This document shows, piece by piece, positions 1 to 9,590 of a DNA stretch of 64,000 bases. The notes under the pieces are model-generated. The model was not told where the DNA came from. It saw only the letters and a list, made by a program, of their open reading frames with translations, and made no database searches. This DNA is from Psychroserpens sp041224425 (GTDB lineage: Bacteria; Bacteroidota; Bacteroidia; Flavobacteriales; Flavobacteriaceae): NCBI RefSeq assembly GCF_041224425.1, contig NZ_JBGFGL010000068.1, positions 124,001 to 188,000 on the forward strand, given 5' to 3'. A program made the position numbers and the translations under genes. Numbering within the stretch: position 1 is the stretch's first letter; every line of letters begins with the position of its first letter.

Positions 1-1603
1 ATTTAGGAGTCGTGAGAGAATTGGATAAAATTTCATAAAACCCTTGTGAAGCTAGTTGGTTACCAATAATGTTTTGAAGTTTGTAATCTTCAAACTTTGA
101 TGTGTTCGAAATCGAAGCGTTGAGTTTTTCGGTAGTTTGAATATTGTTATAGCCATAAACCCTCAAGATTTCTTCAATCACATCGGCTTCACGTTGCACA
201 TCATTTCTATAAGCAGGAACGGTTAATCCCAAACCTGCTTCCGTAACATTATTGACTTTGATTTCAAGGGAAGTCAAGATACTTTTAATGGTTTCCTTCG
301 GAATTTCCTGGCCAATAAGTTTCTTGGCATTGTCAAAACTCATTCGTACTTGATAATCCTCAATCTTTTTAGGGTAAAAGTCCATGAGATCACTCGTAAC
401 ATCACCACCTGCAATCTCTTGGATTAACAAAACAGCACGCTTTAAAGCATATTCTGTAATGTTAGGATCGATGCCACGTTCAAACCTAAATGAAGCATCA
501 GTGTTCAGTGCGTGACGCTTTGCCGTCTTACGGATGCTCACAGGATTGAAATAAGCACTTTCTAGAAATATACTAGTCGTCGCTTCGGTAACACCCGAGT
601 TAATACCTCCAAACACACCTGCGATACACATAGGTTTTTCGGCATCACAAATCATTAAATCCTCTTCATGCAATTCTCTTTCAACTTCATCCAAAGTAGT
701 GAATTTTGTGCCTTTAGGAAGGGTTTTGACCACTACTTTATTACCAGCTATTTTTGAGGCATCAAAAGCGTGTAAAGGTTGGCCTAACTCATGCAGCACA
801 TAGTTTGTGATATCAACAATGTTGTTTTTAGGTGTTAAACCAATTGCTTTTAAACGGTTTTGCAACCAAGCAGGAGAATCTTCAACTTTAACACCAGAAA
901 TGGTAACACCACAATATCGAGGCGCTAAAGCTTTGTCCTTAACATCGATGTCGATTTTTAAGGTTCTGTTTTCAACATGGAAAGCACTTACAGAAGGTGT
1001 TATCAATTCTGTATTGATTTCTTTCTGAAGCAATCCTGCTTTTAAATCTCGAGCGACACCAAAATGGCTCATGGCATCAGCGCGATTAGGTGTTAAGCCT
1101 ATTTCAAAAACCTCATCATTTTCAACTTCAAATAATTCTGATACTGGAGTGCCGACTTTCGTTTTGGCATCCAAAACCATAATGCCATCATGTGAAGCCC
1201 CTAAGCCTAATTCATCCTCGGCGCAGATCATACCTTGACTGGATTCACCTCTAATTTTTCCTTTCTTGATGGTCCATGCTTCACCTTCAGAAGTGTATAG
1301 TGTAGTGCCAATTGTAGCGACAGGAACTTTTTGACCCTTATCTACATTTGGTGCGCCACAAACAATTTGTAACGGATCACCTTTACCAATAGTGACGGTT
1401 GTTACTTTTAAACGATCTGCATTTGGATGTTTTTCACAGGTTAAAACCTCTCCAACAACAACACCTTTTAATCCGCCTTTAACCGATTCAAACGATTCAA
1501 TGCCTTCAATTTCGAGCCCAAGGTCTGTTAAAAGTTCGCCAGTTTGTTCCGCTGGCCAATTTGTTTTCAAAAACTGCTTTAACCAATTGTAAGAAATCTT
1601 CAT
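1..1603 (-). CDS. pheT: Phenylalanine--tRNA ligase beta subunit (3' end cut off)
   Basis: Beta chain of the cytoplasmic alpha2/beta2 enzyme that charges tRNA-Phe. Reading from the ATG at 1601-1603 gives about 534 residues with no stop before the window edge. The N-terminus (MKISYNWLKQFL) and the following tRNA-binding OB domain (roughly residues 40-150, with CGAPNVDKGQKVPVA) are typical. The B3/B4 editing region (TPNRADAMSHFGVARDL) and the B5 region follow. The catalytic-like core is cut and the C-terminal FDX-ACB domain lies outside the window. A TATATTTG box sits 22 bp upstream. The full-length family is about 800 residues, so roughly two thirds is present. Confidence 0.97.
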   Translation of the reverse strand, partial: MKISYNWLKQFLKTNWPAEQTGELLTDLGLEIEGIESFESVKGGLKGVVVGEVLTCEKHPNADRLKVTTVTIGKGDPLQIVCGAPNVDKGQKVPVATIGTTLYTSEGEAWTIKKGKIRGESSQGMICAEDELGLGASHDGIMVLDAKTKVGTPVSELFEVENDEVFEIGLTPNRADAMSHFGVARDLKAGLLQKEINTELITPSVSAFHVENRTLKIDIDVKDKALAPRYCGVTISGVKVEDSPAWLQNRLKAIGLTPKNNIVDITNYVLHELGQPLHAFDASKIAGNKVVVKTLPKGTKFTTLDEVERELHEEDLMICDAEKPMCIAGVFGGINSGVTEATTSIFLESAYFNPVSIRKTAKRHALNTDASFRFERGIDPNITEYALKRAVLLIQEIAGGDVTSDLMDFYPKKIEDYQVRMSFDNAKKLIGQEIPKETIKSILTSLEIKVNNVTEAGLGLTVPAYRNDVQREADVIEEILRVYGYNNIQTTEKLNASISNTSKFEDYKLQNIIGNQLASQGFYEILSNSLTTPK

Positions 1604-1624
1604 TTTTAGTCTTTAATCAAGCTA

Positions 1625-1632
1625 CAAATATA
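1625..1632 (-). promoter_or_regulatory. Putative -7 box of pheT (TATATTTG)
   Basis: On the minus strand this reads TATATTTG, an exact match to the Bacteroidetes -7 consensus TAnnTTTG, 22 bp before the pheT ATG. No convincing -33 TTTG is seen at standard spacing. Confidence 0.5.
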
Positions 1633-1686
1633 ATAATCTTAAGATAGTTTTAAGGGTCGAAAGTTCCCTTTTCTTTGTAAGAATTT

Positions 1687-1694
1687 TAAATTTG
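1687..1694 (+). promoter_or_regulatory. Putative -7 box of the thioredoxin-fold lipoprotein gene (TAAATTTG)
   Basis: Exact TAnnTTTG match, 31 bp before the ATG at 1726. A TTTG at 1674-1677 is too close to act as a standard -33 element. Confidence 0.45.
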
Positions 1695-1725
1695 TTCAGA
1701 CAGATATCCTAAAAATTTATCTCTA

Positions 1726-2943
1726 ATGAAGAAGCTTGTTTTAAAAGTATGTATCGTATTGTTTGTTTTTTCCTGCAAAACAGAACCTGCAATAGAACTT
1801 AATCGCGGTACTTGGCGTGCAGAATTACAAATAAGTGATTCGTTAGGTTTGCCATTTAATTTTGAAGTGGTTTCTGCTGAGTCGTTAAAGATATTCAATT
1901 CAGATGAGGTTATATGGGTTGATGATATTAGCTATGATGCAGATTCCATTGTTATAAAAATGCCTGTTTTTGAAGGCTATATAAAAGCATTGCTCGCAAA
2001 AGATAACTTAAAAGGTCATTTTATTAATGAGAGTTTAAATCGTTCGGTGCCATTTTCTGCTTTTTTTGGAAATGAGGAGCGTTTTGTTTCAAAGACTAAA
2101 AAAGCCAATACTGATGTCTCCGGAAACTGGGAAGTTGTGTTTAGTCCAGATTCTGAAGATGATAACTATATAGCTAAAGGTGTTTTTAATCAGGTAGGAG
2201 ATGAGGTTACGGGAACATTTAGAACCACAACTGGTGATTATAGGTACCTTGAAGGTGTTTTGGATGGCAATACAATGAAACTATCAACTTTTGATGGTGC
2301 ACATGCGTTTTTGTTTACTGCAGAAGTGTCCGATAGTACAATGTCTGGAATGTTTTATTCTGGAAGCCATTGGAAGGAACCTTTTGTAGGGAAGAGAAAT
2401 GAAGATTTTGAATTGGCTGATGCGAATACCTTAACTTATCTTAAGGATGGTTATGATGCTTTGGAATTCCGTTTTCCAAATGCTGAAGGTGAATTGGTAT
2501 CGCTTTCAGATGAACGCTTTAAAAATAAGGTTGTCGTTGTTCAAATTATGGGCACTTGGTGTCCTAATTGTTTGGATGAAACCAAATACTATTCAGATTA
2601 TTATAATGCAAATTCAGATTCTAATTTAGAATTCATTGCTTTGGCTTTTGAATATTCTAAAACGGAAGAAGAAGCCTTTAAGCGAATTCAAAGGTTAAAA
2701 AATGATGTTGGCGTAAACTATCCAATTTTGTTAGCACAGTATGGAACGTCTAGCAAACAAAAAGCCCAAGAGAAATTACCAATGCTTAACCATGTTTTAT
2801 CATATCCAACTTCCATCTTTATTGATAAAACAGGAAAGGTTAGAAAAATCCACACAGGGTTCAATGGTCCTGCTACTGGTAAAAAATATGAAGAATTTAA
2901 AACCGAATTCTCAAATTTTGTTTCAGAACTATTAGAAGAGTAA
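1726..2943 (+). CDS. TlpA-like thioredoxin-fold lipoprotein
   Basis: A 405-residue exported protein. The first 17 residues form a lipoprotein signal ending in VFSC (Cys17), so it is probably anchored to a periplasm-facing membrane. Residues about 20-235 are a beta-rich region of unknown function common in Bacteroidetes TlpA-like proteins. The C-terminal part from about residue 245 is a redoxin/thioredoxin domain with the active-site pair Cys279-Pro-Asn-Cys282 (GTWCPNC) and a cis-proline segment (SYPTSIFIDKTG). Members usually act as thiol-disulfide reductases or in cytochrome c maturation; the substrate here is unknown. It stands alone between divergent pheT and the DUF2911 gene. Confidence 0.88.
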   Translation: MKKLVLKVCIVLFVFSCKTEPAIELNRGTWRAELQISDSLGLPFNFEVVSAESLKIFNSDEVIWVDDISYDADSIVIKMPVFEGYIKALLAKDNLKGHFINESLNRSVPFSAFFGNEERFVSKTKKANTDVSGNWEVVFSPDSEDDNYIAKGVFNQVGDEVTGTFRTTTGDYRYLEGVLDGNTMKLSTFDGAHAFLFTAEVSDSTMSGMFYSGSHWKEPFVGKRNEDFELADANTLTYLKDGYDALEFRFPNAEGELVSLSDERFKNKVVVVQIMGTWCPNCLDETKYYSDYYNANSDSNLEFIALAFEYSKTEEEAFKRIQRLKNDVGVNYPILLAQYGTSSKQKAQEKLPMLNHVLSYPTSIFIDKTGKVRKIHTGFNGPATGKKYEEFKTEFSNFVSELLEE

Positions 2944-2977
2944 ACTTCTTTACTTTTTGTTTATTAGATACTAAATT

Positions 2978-2991
2978 CTGTTAATTAACAG
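2978..2991. repeat. Perfect 14-bp palindrome CTGTTAATTAACAG
   Basis: A perfect two-fold symmetric sequence 34 bp after the lipoprotein stop and 87 bp before the DUF2911 start. It could be an operator for a dimeric regulator, or chance in AT-rich DNA. It lacks the GC stem and T-run of a terminator. Confidence 0.3.
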
Positions 2992-3078
2992 TCGTCCGAA
3001 GCTTTTTAACGAAATGCTAACAACTTCCGTTTGCAATCCTATCTAACTTGTTGTCAATAATCTAAACAATCAATCAAA

Positions 3079-4170
3079 ATGAAAAACTATTACTCTTACC
3101 AATTTTTTGCATGCCTATTTTTCTTTATAGGATTTCAAACCAATGCTCAAATCAATACACCTCGAGCTAGTCAACAAGCCACAGTTTCTCAACGTGTCGG
3201 TATTTCTGATGTTTCAATTACTTACGCTAGACCAAGTGTCAACGGAAGGGAAATTTGGGGTAATGTAGTGCCTTATGGCATGAATAATCTCGGATTTGGA
3301 ACTTCCACAGCTGCACCTTGGCGTGCTGGTGCAAATGAAAACACGACGATCACCTTTACGCATGATGCAAAGGTAGAAGGGAAGCCAATAAAAGCTGGAA
3401 CGTACGGTTTGCATTTTGAAGTGAAGCCTGATAACACAGCGACTTTGATATTGTCTAAGGATGCTAATGCTTGGGGAAGTTTTTTTTACGAACCAAACAA
3501 GGATGCGCTCAGAGCTGATATTTCTACTATTGAAGTACCACATCAGGAACAATTGACATTTGAATTCAACGATGTTAAGCCGAATTCTGCTACAGCTATG
3601 TTGACGTGGGAGAAGAAAGGTTTTCCGTTTACGGTATCATTTGATGTGTCAGGGATTGTGTTGAATGAGTTTCGAGAAAGTTCTAAAGGACAAGCAGGCT
3701 TTAACCGACAAAATTGGGAGCAAGCTGCTAATTACGCCTTGAATAATGGTGGTGAGTTGGATGAGGCACTGGGTTGGGTAAATGGAGCGATTTCCGGAAA
3801 TTTCTACAGTCAAAAAACAGTGAACAACTTAGCGATCAAAGCTCAAATATTACAGAAACAAGGAAACGCAGATGCTTTTGCTAAAACCATGGATGAGGCT
3901 TCCAAAATCGCTAATGCCAATCAGTTGAATTTCCTTGGTTATCAAATGCTAGGTGTTAAGGATTACGATCGTGCCTTGACTTATTTCAATAAAGCGGCCG
4001 AAATGGATCCCGATAATCCGAACGTTTATGATAGTCTTGGTGAAGCTTACAAGACTATAGGAAAAAACAAAGAGGCTATAAAGTACTTTAAAAAGTCATT
4101 GTCAATGAATCCGCCTCCAAACGTAAAAGCGAATTCGGAGAAACATTTAAAGGAATTAGGAGCTATGTAA
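3079..4170 (+). CDS. Secreted DUF2911 protein with C-terminal TPR repeats
   Basis: A 363-residue protein with a signal peptide ending near residue 24 (FQTNAQ). Residues about 28-165 form a DUF2911 domain, recognised by ITYARPSVNGREIWG and the later AGTYGLHF block. The region after about residue 190 is helical, and the last about 75 residues carry tetratricopeptide repeats (DYDRALTYFNKAAEMDPDNP, then a second unit). DUF2911 has no assigned biochemical function; TPRs suggest protein contacts. It is monocistronic, followed by a clear terminator. Confidence 0.85.
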   Translation: MKNYYSYQFFACLFFFIGFQTNAQINTPRASQQATVSQRVGISDVSITYARPSVNGREIWGNVVPYGMNNLGFGTSTAAPWRAGANENTTITFTHDAKVEGKPIKAGTYGLHFEVKPDNTATLILSKDANAWGSFFYEPNKDALRADISTIEVPHQEQLTFEFNDVKPNSATAMLTWEKKGFPFTVSFDVSGIVLNEFRESSKGQAGFNRQNWEQAANYALNNGGELDEALGWVNGAISGNFYSQKTVNNLAIKAQILQKQGNADAFAKTMDEASKIANANQLNFLGYQMLGVKDYDRALTYFNKAAEMDPDNPNVYDSLGEAYKTIGKNKEAIKYFKKSLSMNPPPNVKANSEKHLKELGAM

Positions 4171-4217
4171 ATAACAACCTTTCTCAATCAATCATAAAAC
4201 CAACAGTTGTGTTTTGG

Positions 4218-4243
4218 GCCCAATTTTATATTGGGCTTTTTTT
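4218..4243 (+). terminator. Rho-independent terminator after the DUF2911 gene
   Basis: Stem GCCCAAT (4218-4224), 5-nt loop, ATTGGGC (4230-4236), then seven T. The T-run touches the stop codon of convergent recG. Confidence 0.85.
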
Positions 4244-6344
4244 ATGAAATGTAATTCCAGATGTTTTTGTATTTGCTCAATTGCCTATAGGTTCTTAAAA
4301 TTGCTTTGTTTTCAGGAAAACTTAATGATGGGTCAGACTGAAGAATACGTTTGGCATAGAATCGAGCGCTTTGTAAAATGGATTTATCCTTAACGATATT
4401 AGCAATTTTTAAATTCAGAACACCACTTTGTTGGGTTCCCATAACATCACCTGGTCCACGAAGCCTTAAATCAACCTCGGCAATTTCAAAACCATCATTG
4501 GTACGTGTCATAGTTTCCAGGCGTACTTTGCTTTCATGGCTAAGTTTGTGCCCTGTCATTAGGATGCAATAGCTCTGTTCTGCACCACGACCAACACGAC
4601 CTCTTAATTGATGTAATTGCGATAAACCAAACCGTTCGGCGCTTTCGATTATCATCACAGAGGCATTAGGAACATTAACGCCTACTTCAATGACAGTTGT
4701 GGCCACCATAATCTGTGTTTGTCCGCTTATGAAACGTTGCATTTCATAATCTTTATCAGCTGGCTTCATTTTGCCGTGAACGATTGATATTTGATATTTT
4801 GGTTGAGGAAAATCCCTAACAACACTCTCATAACCATCCATCAAGTCTTTGTAATCTAGTTTCTCGCTTTCCTGAATGAGTGGATACACAATATAGATTT
4901 GACGTCCTTTTTCAATTTCATCACGAATGAATCGAAAAACCTTAAGTCGATTATTGTCGTATCTGTGGACGGTTTTAACAGATTTTCTTCCAGGTGGTAA
5001 TTCATCAATAATTGAAATATCCAAATCGCCATAAACAGACATCGCCAAGGTTCTAGGAATTGGTGTTGCGGTCATCACCAAAATATGTGGAGGAGAGGTG
5101 TTTTTTTTCCATAATTTTGATCGTTGAGCTACTCCAAAACGATGCTGCTCATCGATAATTGCAAGTCCTAAATTTTTGAATTTTACCTTGTCTTCAAGTA
5201 GTGCATGAGTCCCAATCAAGATCTGTAAATCGCCATTTTCAAGAGATTCGTGAATTTTTCTTCTTTCTAAAGTAGTACTTGAACCAGTAAGTATTGAAAT
5301 ACTGATATTCAATTTGTTAGATAATTCAATTAAACCGTTATAGTGTTGGACTGACAAAATTTCAGTTGGAGCCATTAAGCAAGCTTGGAAACCGTTGTCA
5401 AGTGCCATGAGCATTGACATGAAGGCTACTATGGTCTTTCCGGAACCAACATCACCTTGCAAAAGGCGATTCATTTGCGCATTGCTTCCTAAATCTTGTC
5501 TTATTTCTTTTAACACTCGTTTCTGTGCGTTGGTCAAATCGAATGGTAAATGATCGTTGTAGAATGTGTTGAAATAAGAGCCAACAGATTCAAATGGAAA
5601 TCCTTTTATTTTGGATTTATGGATGAGATTTTTCAGAATTAATTGCAGTTGTATATAAAATAACTCTTCAAATTTGAGTCTAAATTCTGCTTTTGCCAGA
5701 AGTTCTTGGTCTTTCGGAAAATGAATATTAAATAGCGCCTCGCTTTTTGAAAGGAGTTTGAGTTCTGAAATCAAGCTTTCAGAAAGTGTTTCAATGAATC
5801 GCCCTTTGGTTTCTAAAAACAGGTTTTGCATGATATTGGTTAGTACACGATTAGAAACGCCTTTATTGGATAGCTTTTCGGTTGAAGGATAAATGGCTTG
5901 CATTGATGATCTAAGGCTTTTCTCATGCTCACTTTGAAGTTCCATTTCTGGATGTGGGATGCTAAATGTGCCATTAAACCAATTTGCTTTACCAAAAATC
6001 ACATAAGGCGTGTTGATTTTGATACTGTCTCGAATCCATTTCTGTCCGCGAAACCACACTAGCTCCATGCGACCAGTATGGTCTTCAAAAGTAGCTACCA
6101 GTCGCTTACCCCTTTTTTGGGCTACTTCTTTAAAACCAGTTATTTTTCCAATGATCTGTACTTCTGCACTATTGCGTTGCAATTCGCTTATGGTGTAGTA
6201 TTTTGTCCTGTCTAGATAGCGATTTGGAAATAAGTTGATTAAATCTTGATAGGTGTGAATGCCCAATTCGGTTCTTAGCAAATTGGCACGATTAGGACCA
6301 ACACCTTTAAGGTATTCTATCGGAGTTTGGAGGTTCACACTCAT
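4242..6344 (-). CDS. recG: ATP-dependent DNA helicase RecG
   Basis: Helicase that remodels stalled forks and branched DNA. The N-terminal wedge/OB domain (TPIEYLKGVGPNRANLL, then FEDHTGRMELVWFRG) is followed by helicase motif I GDVGSGKT (around residue 300), motif II DEQH (around residue 395), MTATPIPRT (motif III) and the C-terminal QLRGRVGRG motif VI. At 700 residues it matches the family length. An upstream in-frame ATG at 6360-6362 would add six residues (MLNFAI). I prefer the ATG at 6342-6344 because MSVNLQTPIEYLKG is the usual start. It is convergent with the DUF2911 gene and divergent from the patatin gene. Confidence 0.96.
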   Translation of the reverse strand: MSVNLQTPIEYLKGVGPNRANLLRTELGIHTYQDLINLFPNRYLDRTKYYTISELQRNSAEVQIIGKITGFKEVAQKRGKRLVATFEDHTGRMELVWFRGQKWIRDSIKINTPYVIFGKANWFNGTFSIPHPEMELQSEHEKSLRSSMQAIYPSTEKLSNKGVSNRVLTNIMQNLFLETKGRFIETLSESLISELKLLSKSEALFNIHFPKDQELLAKAEFRLKFEELFYIQLQLILKNLIHKSKIKGFPFESVGSYFNTFYNDHLPFDLTNAQKRVLKEIRQDLGSNAQMNRLLQGDVGSGKTIVAFMSMLMALDNGFQACLMAPTEILSVQHYNGLIELSNKLNISISILTGSSTTLERRKIHESLENGDLQILIGTHALLEDKVKFKNLGLAIIDEQHRFGVAQRSKLWKKNTSPPHILVMTATPIPRTLAMSVYGDLDISIIDELPPGRKSVKTVHRYDNNRLKVFRFIRDEIEKGRQIYIVYPLIQESEKLDYKDLMDGYESVVRDFPQPKYQISIVHGKMKPADKDYEMQRFISGQTQIMVATTVIEVGVNVPNASVMIIESAERFGLSQLHQLRGRVGRGAEQSYCILMTGHKLSHESKVRLETMTRTNDGFEIAEVDLRLRGPGDVMGTQQSGVLNLKIANIVKDKSILQSARFYAKRILQSDPSLSFPENKAILRTYRQLSKYKNIWNYIS

Positions 6345-6473
6345 GATAGCGAAATTAAGCAATTCATTTCAACGATAAAACGATGCAAATTATATTTCTG
6401 CTTGGTATGGCATCGAATAAATCGTACTTTGCTGATGTTTGACTATAAACCTATAAAATCTTATTAGAATATT

Positions 6474-7409
6474 ATGAAAGCTTTAGTGATTTCAGGTGGT
6501 GGAAGTAAAGGAGCATTTGCTGGAGGTGTTGCTCAATATCTGACAACTGATTTGGGAAGGAATTACGATATGTATCTAGGGACATCCACAGGGAGTTTGT
6601 TGGTGCCTCATTTAGCGGCTAACGACATTGGTAAGCTATATAATATTTTTACAAATGTACAGCAGCACGATGTGTTTAGCGTAAGTCCTTTTGTGCAACG
6701 TCAAAAAGGGGACCGTGAATATGTGTCTATTGATTTTGTAAACTCGCTGTGGCAATTTATAAGAATGAAGCGAACGTTTGGTGAGAGTAAATCGCTTAAA
6801 CGCAATATTAGAAGAAATTTTACCAAAGCCGAATATGATAAAATTAGAAGCACGAAAGATGATGTTGTAGTGACGGTTTCGAACCTGTCAATGAATCGCG
6901 TGGAATATAAGTCCATTAACGATTTTAGCTATGAGGAATTTTGTGATTGGATTTGGATCTCGTGCAATTATATCCCGTTTATGTCTTTGGCGAAAGTTGA
7001 TGGTTATGAATATGCCGATGGTGGTTTGGGTTGTGTGGTTCCTATTCGAGAAGCTATAGAAAGAGGTGCTACTGAAGTTGATGCAATCGTATTGGAGTCT
7101 GAGAATATGGACAAACAAAAGGTGTTAGGAAAGAACCCGTTCTCTCTAATGTTGAATCTGTTTGGTCACTTATTGGATCAGGTTGAGAAAAACGATATCA
7201 CAATTGGAAAGTTAGCGGCTAAAAACAAAGGCGTGAAACTCAATCTGTATTACACGCCAACAAATCTAACGGAAAACTCACTTATTTTTAGTAGGCGATT
7301 AATGGTAAGCTGGTGGTCGCAAGGTTATGAGTACGCAAAGCAAAAGCACGAGGCTGGAGTTTTAGACGATTCTCAATTCCACAATGACGATACTTCTTCC
7401 TTAATGTAG
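6474..7409 (+). CDS. Patatin-like phospholipase
   Basis: A 311-residue cytosolic-type patatin with no signal peptide. The oxyanion-hole loop GGGSKGAF (residues 8-15), nucleophile elbow GTSTG (Ser38) and the catalytic Asp in DGG (Asp182) are all present, so the Ser-Asp dyad is intact. Family members hydrolyse acyl chains of phospholipids or related esters. The 3' end overlaps the convergent gene at 7373 by 37 bp. Confidence 0.92.
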   Translation: MKALVISGGGSKGAFAGGVAQYLTTDLGRNYDMYLGTSTGSLLVPHLAANDIGKLYNIFTNVQQHDVFSVSPFVQRQKGDREYVSIDFVNSLWQFIRMKRTFGESKSLKRNIRRNFTKAEYDKIRSTKDDVVVTVSNLSMNRVEYKSINDFSYEEFCDWIWISCNYIPFMSLAKVDGYEYADGGLGCVVPIREAIERGATEVDAIVLESENMDKQKVLGKNPFSLMLNLFGHLLDQVEKNDITIGKLAAKNKGVKLNLYYTPTNLTENSLIFSRRLMVSWWSQGYEYAKQKHEAGVLDDSQFHNDDTSSLM

Positions 7410-7894
7410 GAAAGTGCAGCATCGCTAGGAGCACGTTTATCCACCATATCTGTAATAATGACTTCTCGAAGCTTGTCAGCAGAATCTACTTTATCTGAAA
7501 TAGTAGCTTTCCTAATTATTTGAACTGTGGCGTTTTTGGCTGTGGAAGTGATGCTCCAGCACTCATCGCTAACATAGATTTGTTGTGCTAAATTGTGCTC
7601 AAATTCTTGTTCAATGTTAGCTATAAGTAATGACTCGTAATCTTCTTTATTTGAAGACATTGGCTTAACTCTTAATAATAATTTTGAAGGTTTGATTCGT
7701 TCTAAGAAAAGAGATAGACGTTCGTAGGCCTGTAGTCGTAGAGGAAAACTGTTTTTTTGTAGTTCTTTATGCATTAAAAACGTTCTTCTTTTGTTTTCGT
7801 TTTCTACATGTTCTCTAAAAAACAGAAAGGCAATTGCACCCGTCACTAAAGCAGGAACACAATAGAGTAGTAAGCCGATAATATCCAATTCCAT
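7373..7894 (-). CDS. Conserved membrane-anchored protein of unknown function
   Basis: A 173-residue protein with one N-terminal transmembrane segment (about residues 5-26) followed by a charged, mostly helical cytoplasmic part (ENKRRTFLMHKELQ, PLRLQAYERLSLFLERI). I recognise it only as a conserved flavobacterial hypothetical. It sits 32 bp downstream of the GltB-like gene on the same strand, so they may be co-transcribed. Its 3' end overlaps the patatin gene by 37 bp. Confidence 0.75.
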   Translation of the reverse strand: MELDIIGLLLYCVPALVTGAIAFLFFREHVENENKRRTFLMHKELQKNSFPLRLQAYERLSLFLERIKPSKLLLRVKPMSSNKEDYESLLIANIEQEFEHNLAQQIYVSDECWSITSTAKNATVQIIRKATISDKVDSADKLREVIITDMVDKRAPSDAALSYIKEEVSSLWN

Positions 7895-7926
7895 GGTTGT
7901 ATTTTTAAGTTGGTAAATATAGGATT

Positions 7927-9510
7927 TTAGTTTTTGGTTTCCATTGCTTTCTGTGCTAAATTTCCTCCAAGATACTGGCAGTTTTTCAGTTCTTGCATTG
8001 AATTAAAAGGCACTTTTGTTTTTTGATACATATAAGTGCTACTCAAATCCTTTGATAGATTATGGTCGTCAACATTTACTTCAATATCAGTCATATCAAA
8101 TTGACATGGATGTTCATGTCCAGAAGCGTGTGTGATTTCTATTAATTCTTTTCTGAAGGTTTTAAAGTAAAGTGCCAACCGCTCAGATTTCAAAGGTACA
8201 TTGATGCCGTTTTGGAGCCATTTGCTTTGGGTTGCTACACCAGAAGGACAACGATTAGTATGGCAAATCTGTGCTTGAATACAGCCGATGCTCATCATGG
8301 CTTCTCTTGCAACATTGATACAGTCAACACCCATTGCAAAAGCCATGGCAGCCTTAGCGGGAAAACCTAGTTTTCCACTGCCAATAAAAACAATACGGTC
8401 TGTTAGATCCTTTTTTTGAAACAATCTATATAGATCACCAAAGCCGTATACCCAAGGCAAGCTAACATGATCTGCGAAACTTGGAGGTGCGGCACCTGTT
8501 CCACCTTCACCACCATCAACGCTAATAAAATCTGGACCTTTACCCGTGGACTTCATGATGTCAGCAAGTTCTTCCCATTGGTCCAATTTCCCGATAGCAG
8601 CTTTGATGCCTACAGGTAAACCAGTTTCTTCGGCTATGGCTTCAATAAAATCTACCATCTCTTGAACATTTGAGAATGCACTGTGATTTGGAGGTGACAA
8701 AACATCTTTACCTACTTCAACACCTCTGATTTCTGCTATTTCCTTAGTGATTTTTGCACCTGGTAACACGCCTCCTTTACCAGGCTTGGCACCTTGGGAA
8801 AGTTTGACTTCTATGGCTCTTATAAACGGATTATCTTCTACAAGCTGCTTCATTTTTTCCATAGAAAACTTCCCATCCTTGGAACGAACACCAAAATATC
8901 CGGTGCCAAAATGAAACACAACATCACCACCGTTTTTATGATAAGGTGATAAGCCACCTTCGCCTGTGTTATGATAAGCATGGGCGATTTTGACGCCTTT
9001 ATTCAATGAGTCAACGGCTTTAGCCGATAAAGAACCAAAACTCATAGCAGATACATTGATAACCGAGGCTGGACGATACGGTTTTCTTCTTTTGTTGTAG
9101 GCACCTATAACTTTGGCACAAGGAATAAAATCTTTTTGAATACTGTTTGGATGATGTTCATCAATTTTAAAAGGCATCATCGCATTGTTAATGAAAATAT
9201 GCTGATGTGCATAAATATCTCTATCGGTACCAAAACCTTCATAATTGTTTTCCTTTTTGGAAGAAGCATAGACCCAACCTCGTTCGATACGATTAAATGG
9301 TAACTCTTCACGATTGTTAGCAACTAAGTACTGGCGTAGTTCTGGACCAATACTTTCTAAAATGTACCTAAAATGCCCAATGATTGGAAAATTATGACTT
9401 ATGGTGTGTTTCTTTTGTAAAAATATATCTCTGAAAGCAATAATGGCTAAGACAATGATAATCCATAACCACCATGGAATATTGCCTAAAAATTCTAGAA
9501 TCGAATCCAT
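7927..9510 (-). CDS. Membrane-anchored FMN-binding glutamate synthase-like protein (GltB central domain only)
   Basis: A 527-residue protein with an N-terminal transmembrane helix (about residues 10-28, WWLWIIIVLAIIAF) and then the FMN/[3Fe-4S] synthase domain of glutamate synthase. Visible are GEGGLSPYHKNGGD, the glycine-rich SVDGGEGGTGAAPP segment, and a cysteine set spaced like the 3Fe-4S ligands (Cys410, Cys416, Cys421 in GCIQAQICHTNRCP). The amidotransferase domain and GXGXG helix domain of true GltB are absent. The substrate and electron donor are not known, so it should not be called glutamate synthase without proof. Confidence 0.88.
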   Translation of the reverse strand: MDSILEFLGNIPWWLWIIIVLAIIAFRDIFLQKKHTISHNFPIIGHFRYILESIGPELRQYLVANNREELPFNRIERGWVYASSKKENNYEGFGTDRDIYAHQHIFINNAMMPFKIDEHHPNSIQKDFIPCAKVIGAYNKRRKPYRPASVINVSAMSFGSLSAKAVDSLNKGVKIAHAYHNTGEGGLSPYHKNGGDVVFHFGTGYFGVRSKDGKFSMEKMKQLVEDNPFIRAIEVKLSQGAKPGKGGVLPGAKITKEIAEIRGVEVGKDVLSPPNHSAFSNVQEMVDFIEAIAEETGLPVGIKAAIGKLDQWEELADIMKSTGKGPDFISVDGGEGGTGAAPPSFADHVSLPWVYGFGDLYRLFQKKDLTDRIVFIGSGKLGFPAKAAMAFAMGVDCINVAREAMMSIGCIQAQICHTNRCPSGVATQSKWLQNGINVPLKSERLALYFKTFRKELIEITHASGHEHPCQFDMTDIEVNVDDHNLSKDLSSTYMYQKTKVPFNSMQELKNCQYLGGNLAQKAMETKN

Positions 9511-9590
9511 ATTTTGGTTTTAATAGTAAAGGTATTTAAAATTAACAGTTCTCAAAGAAACGATATGATCTTTAAATAGGAAAAATAAAA

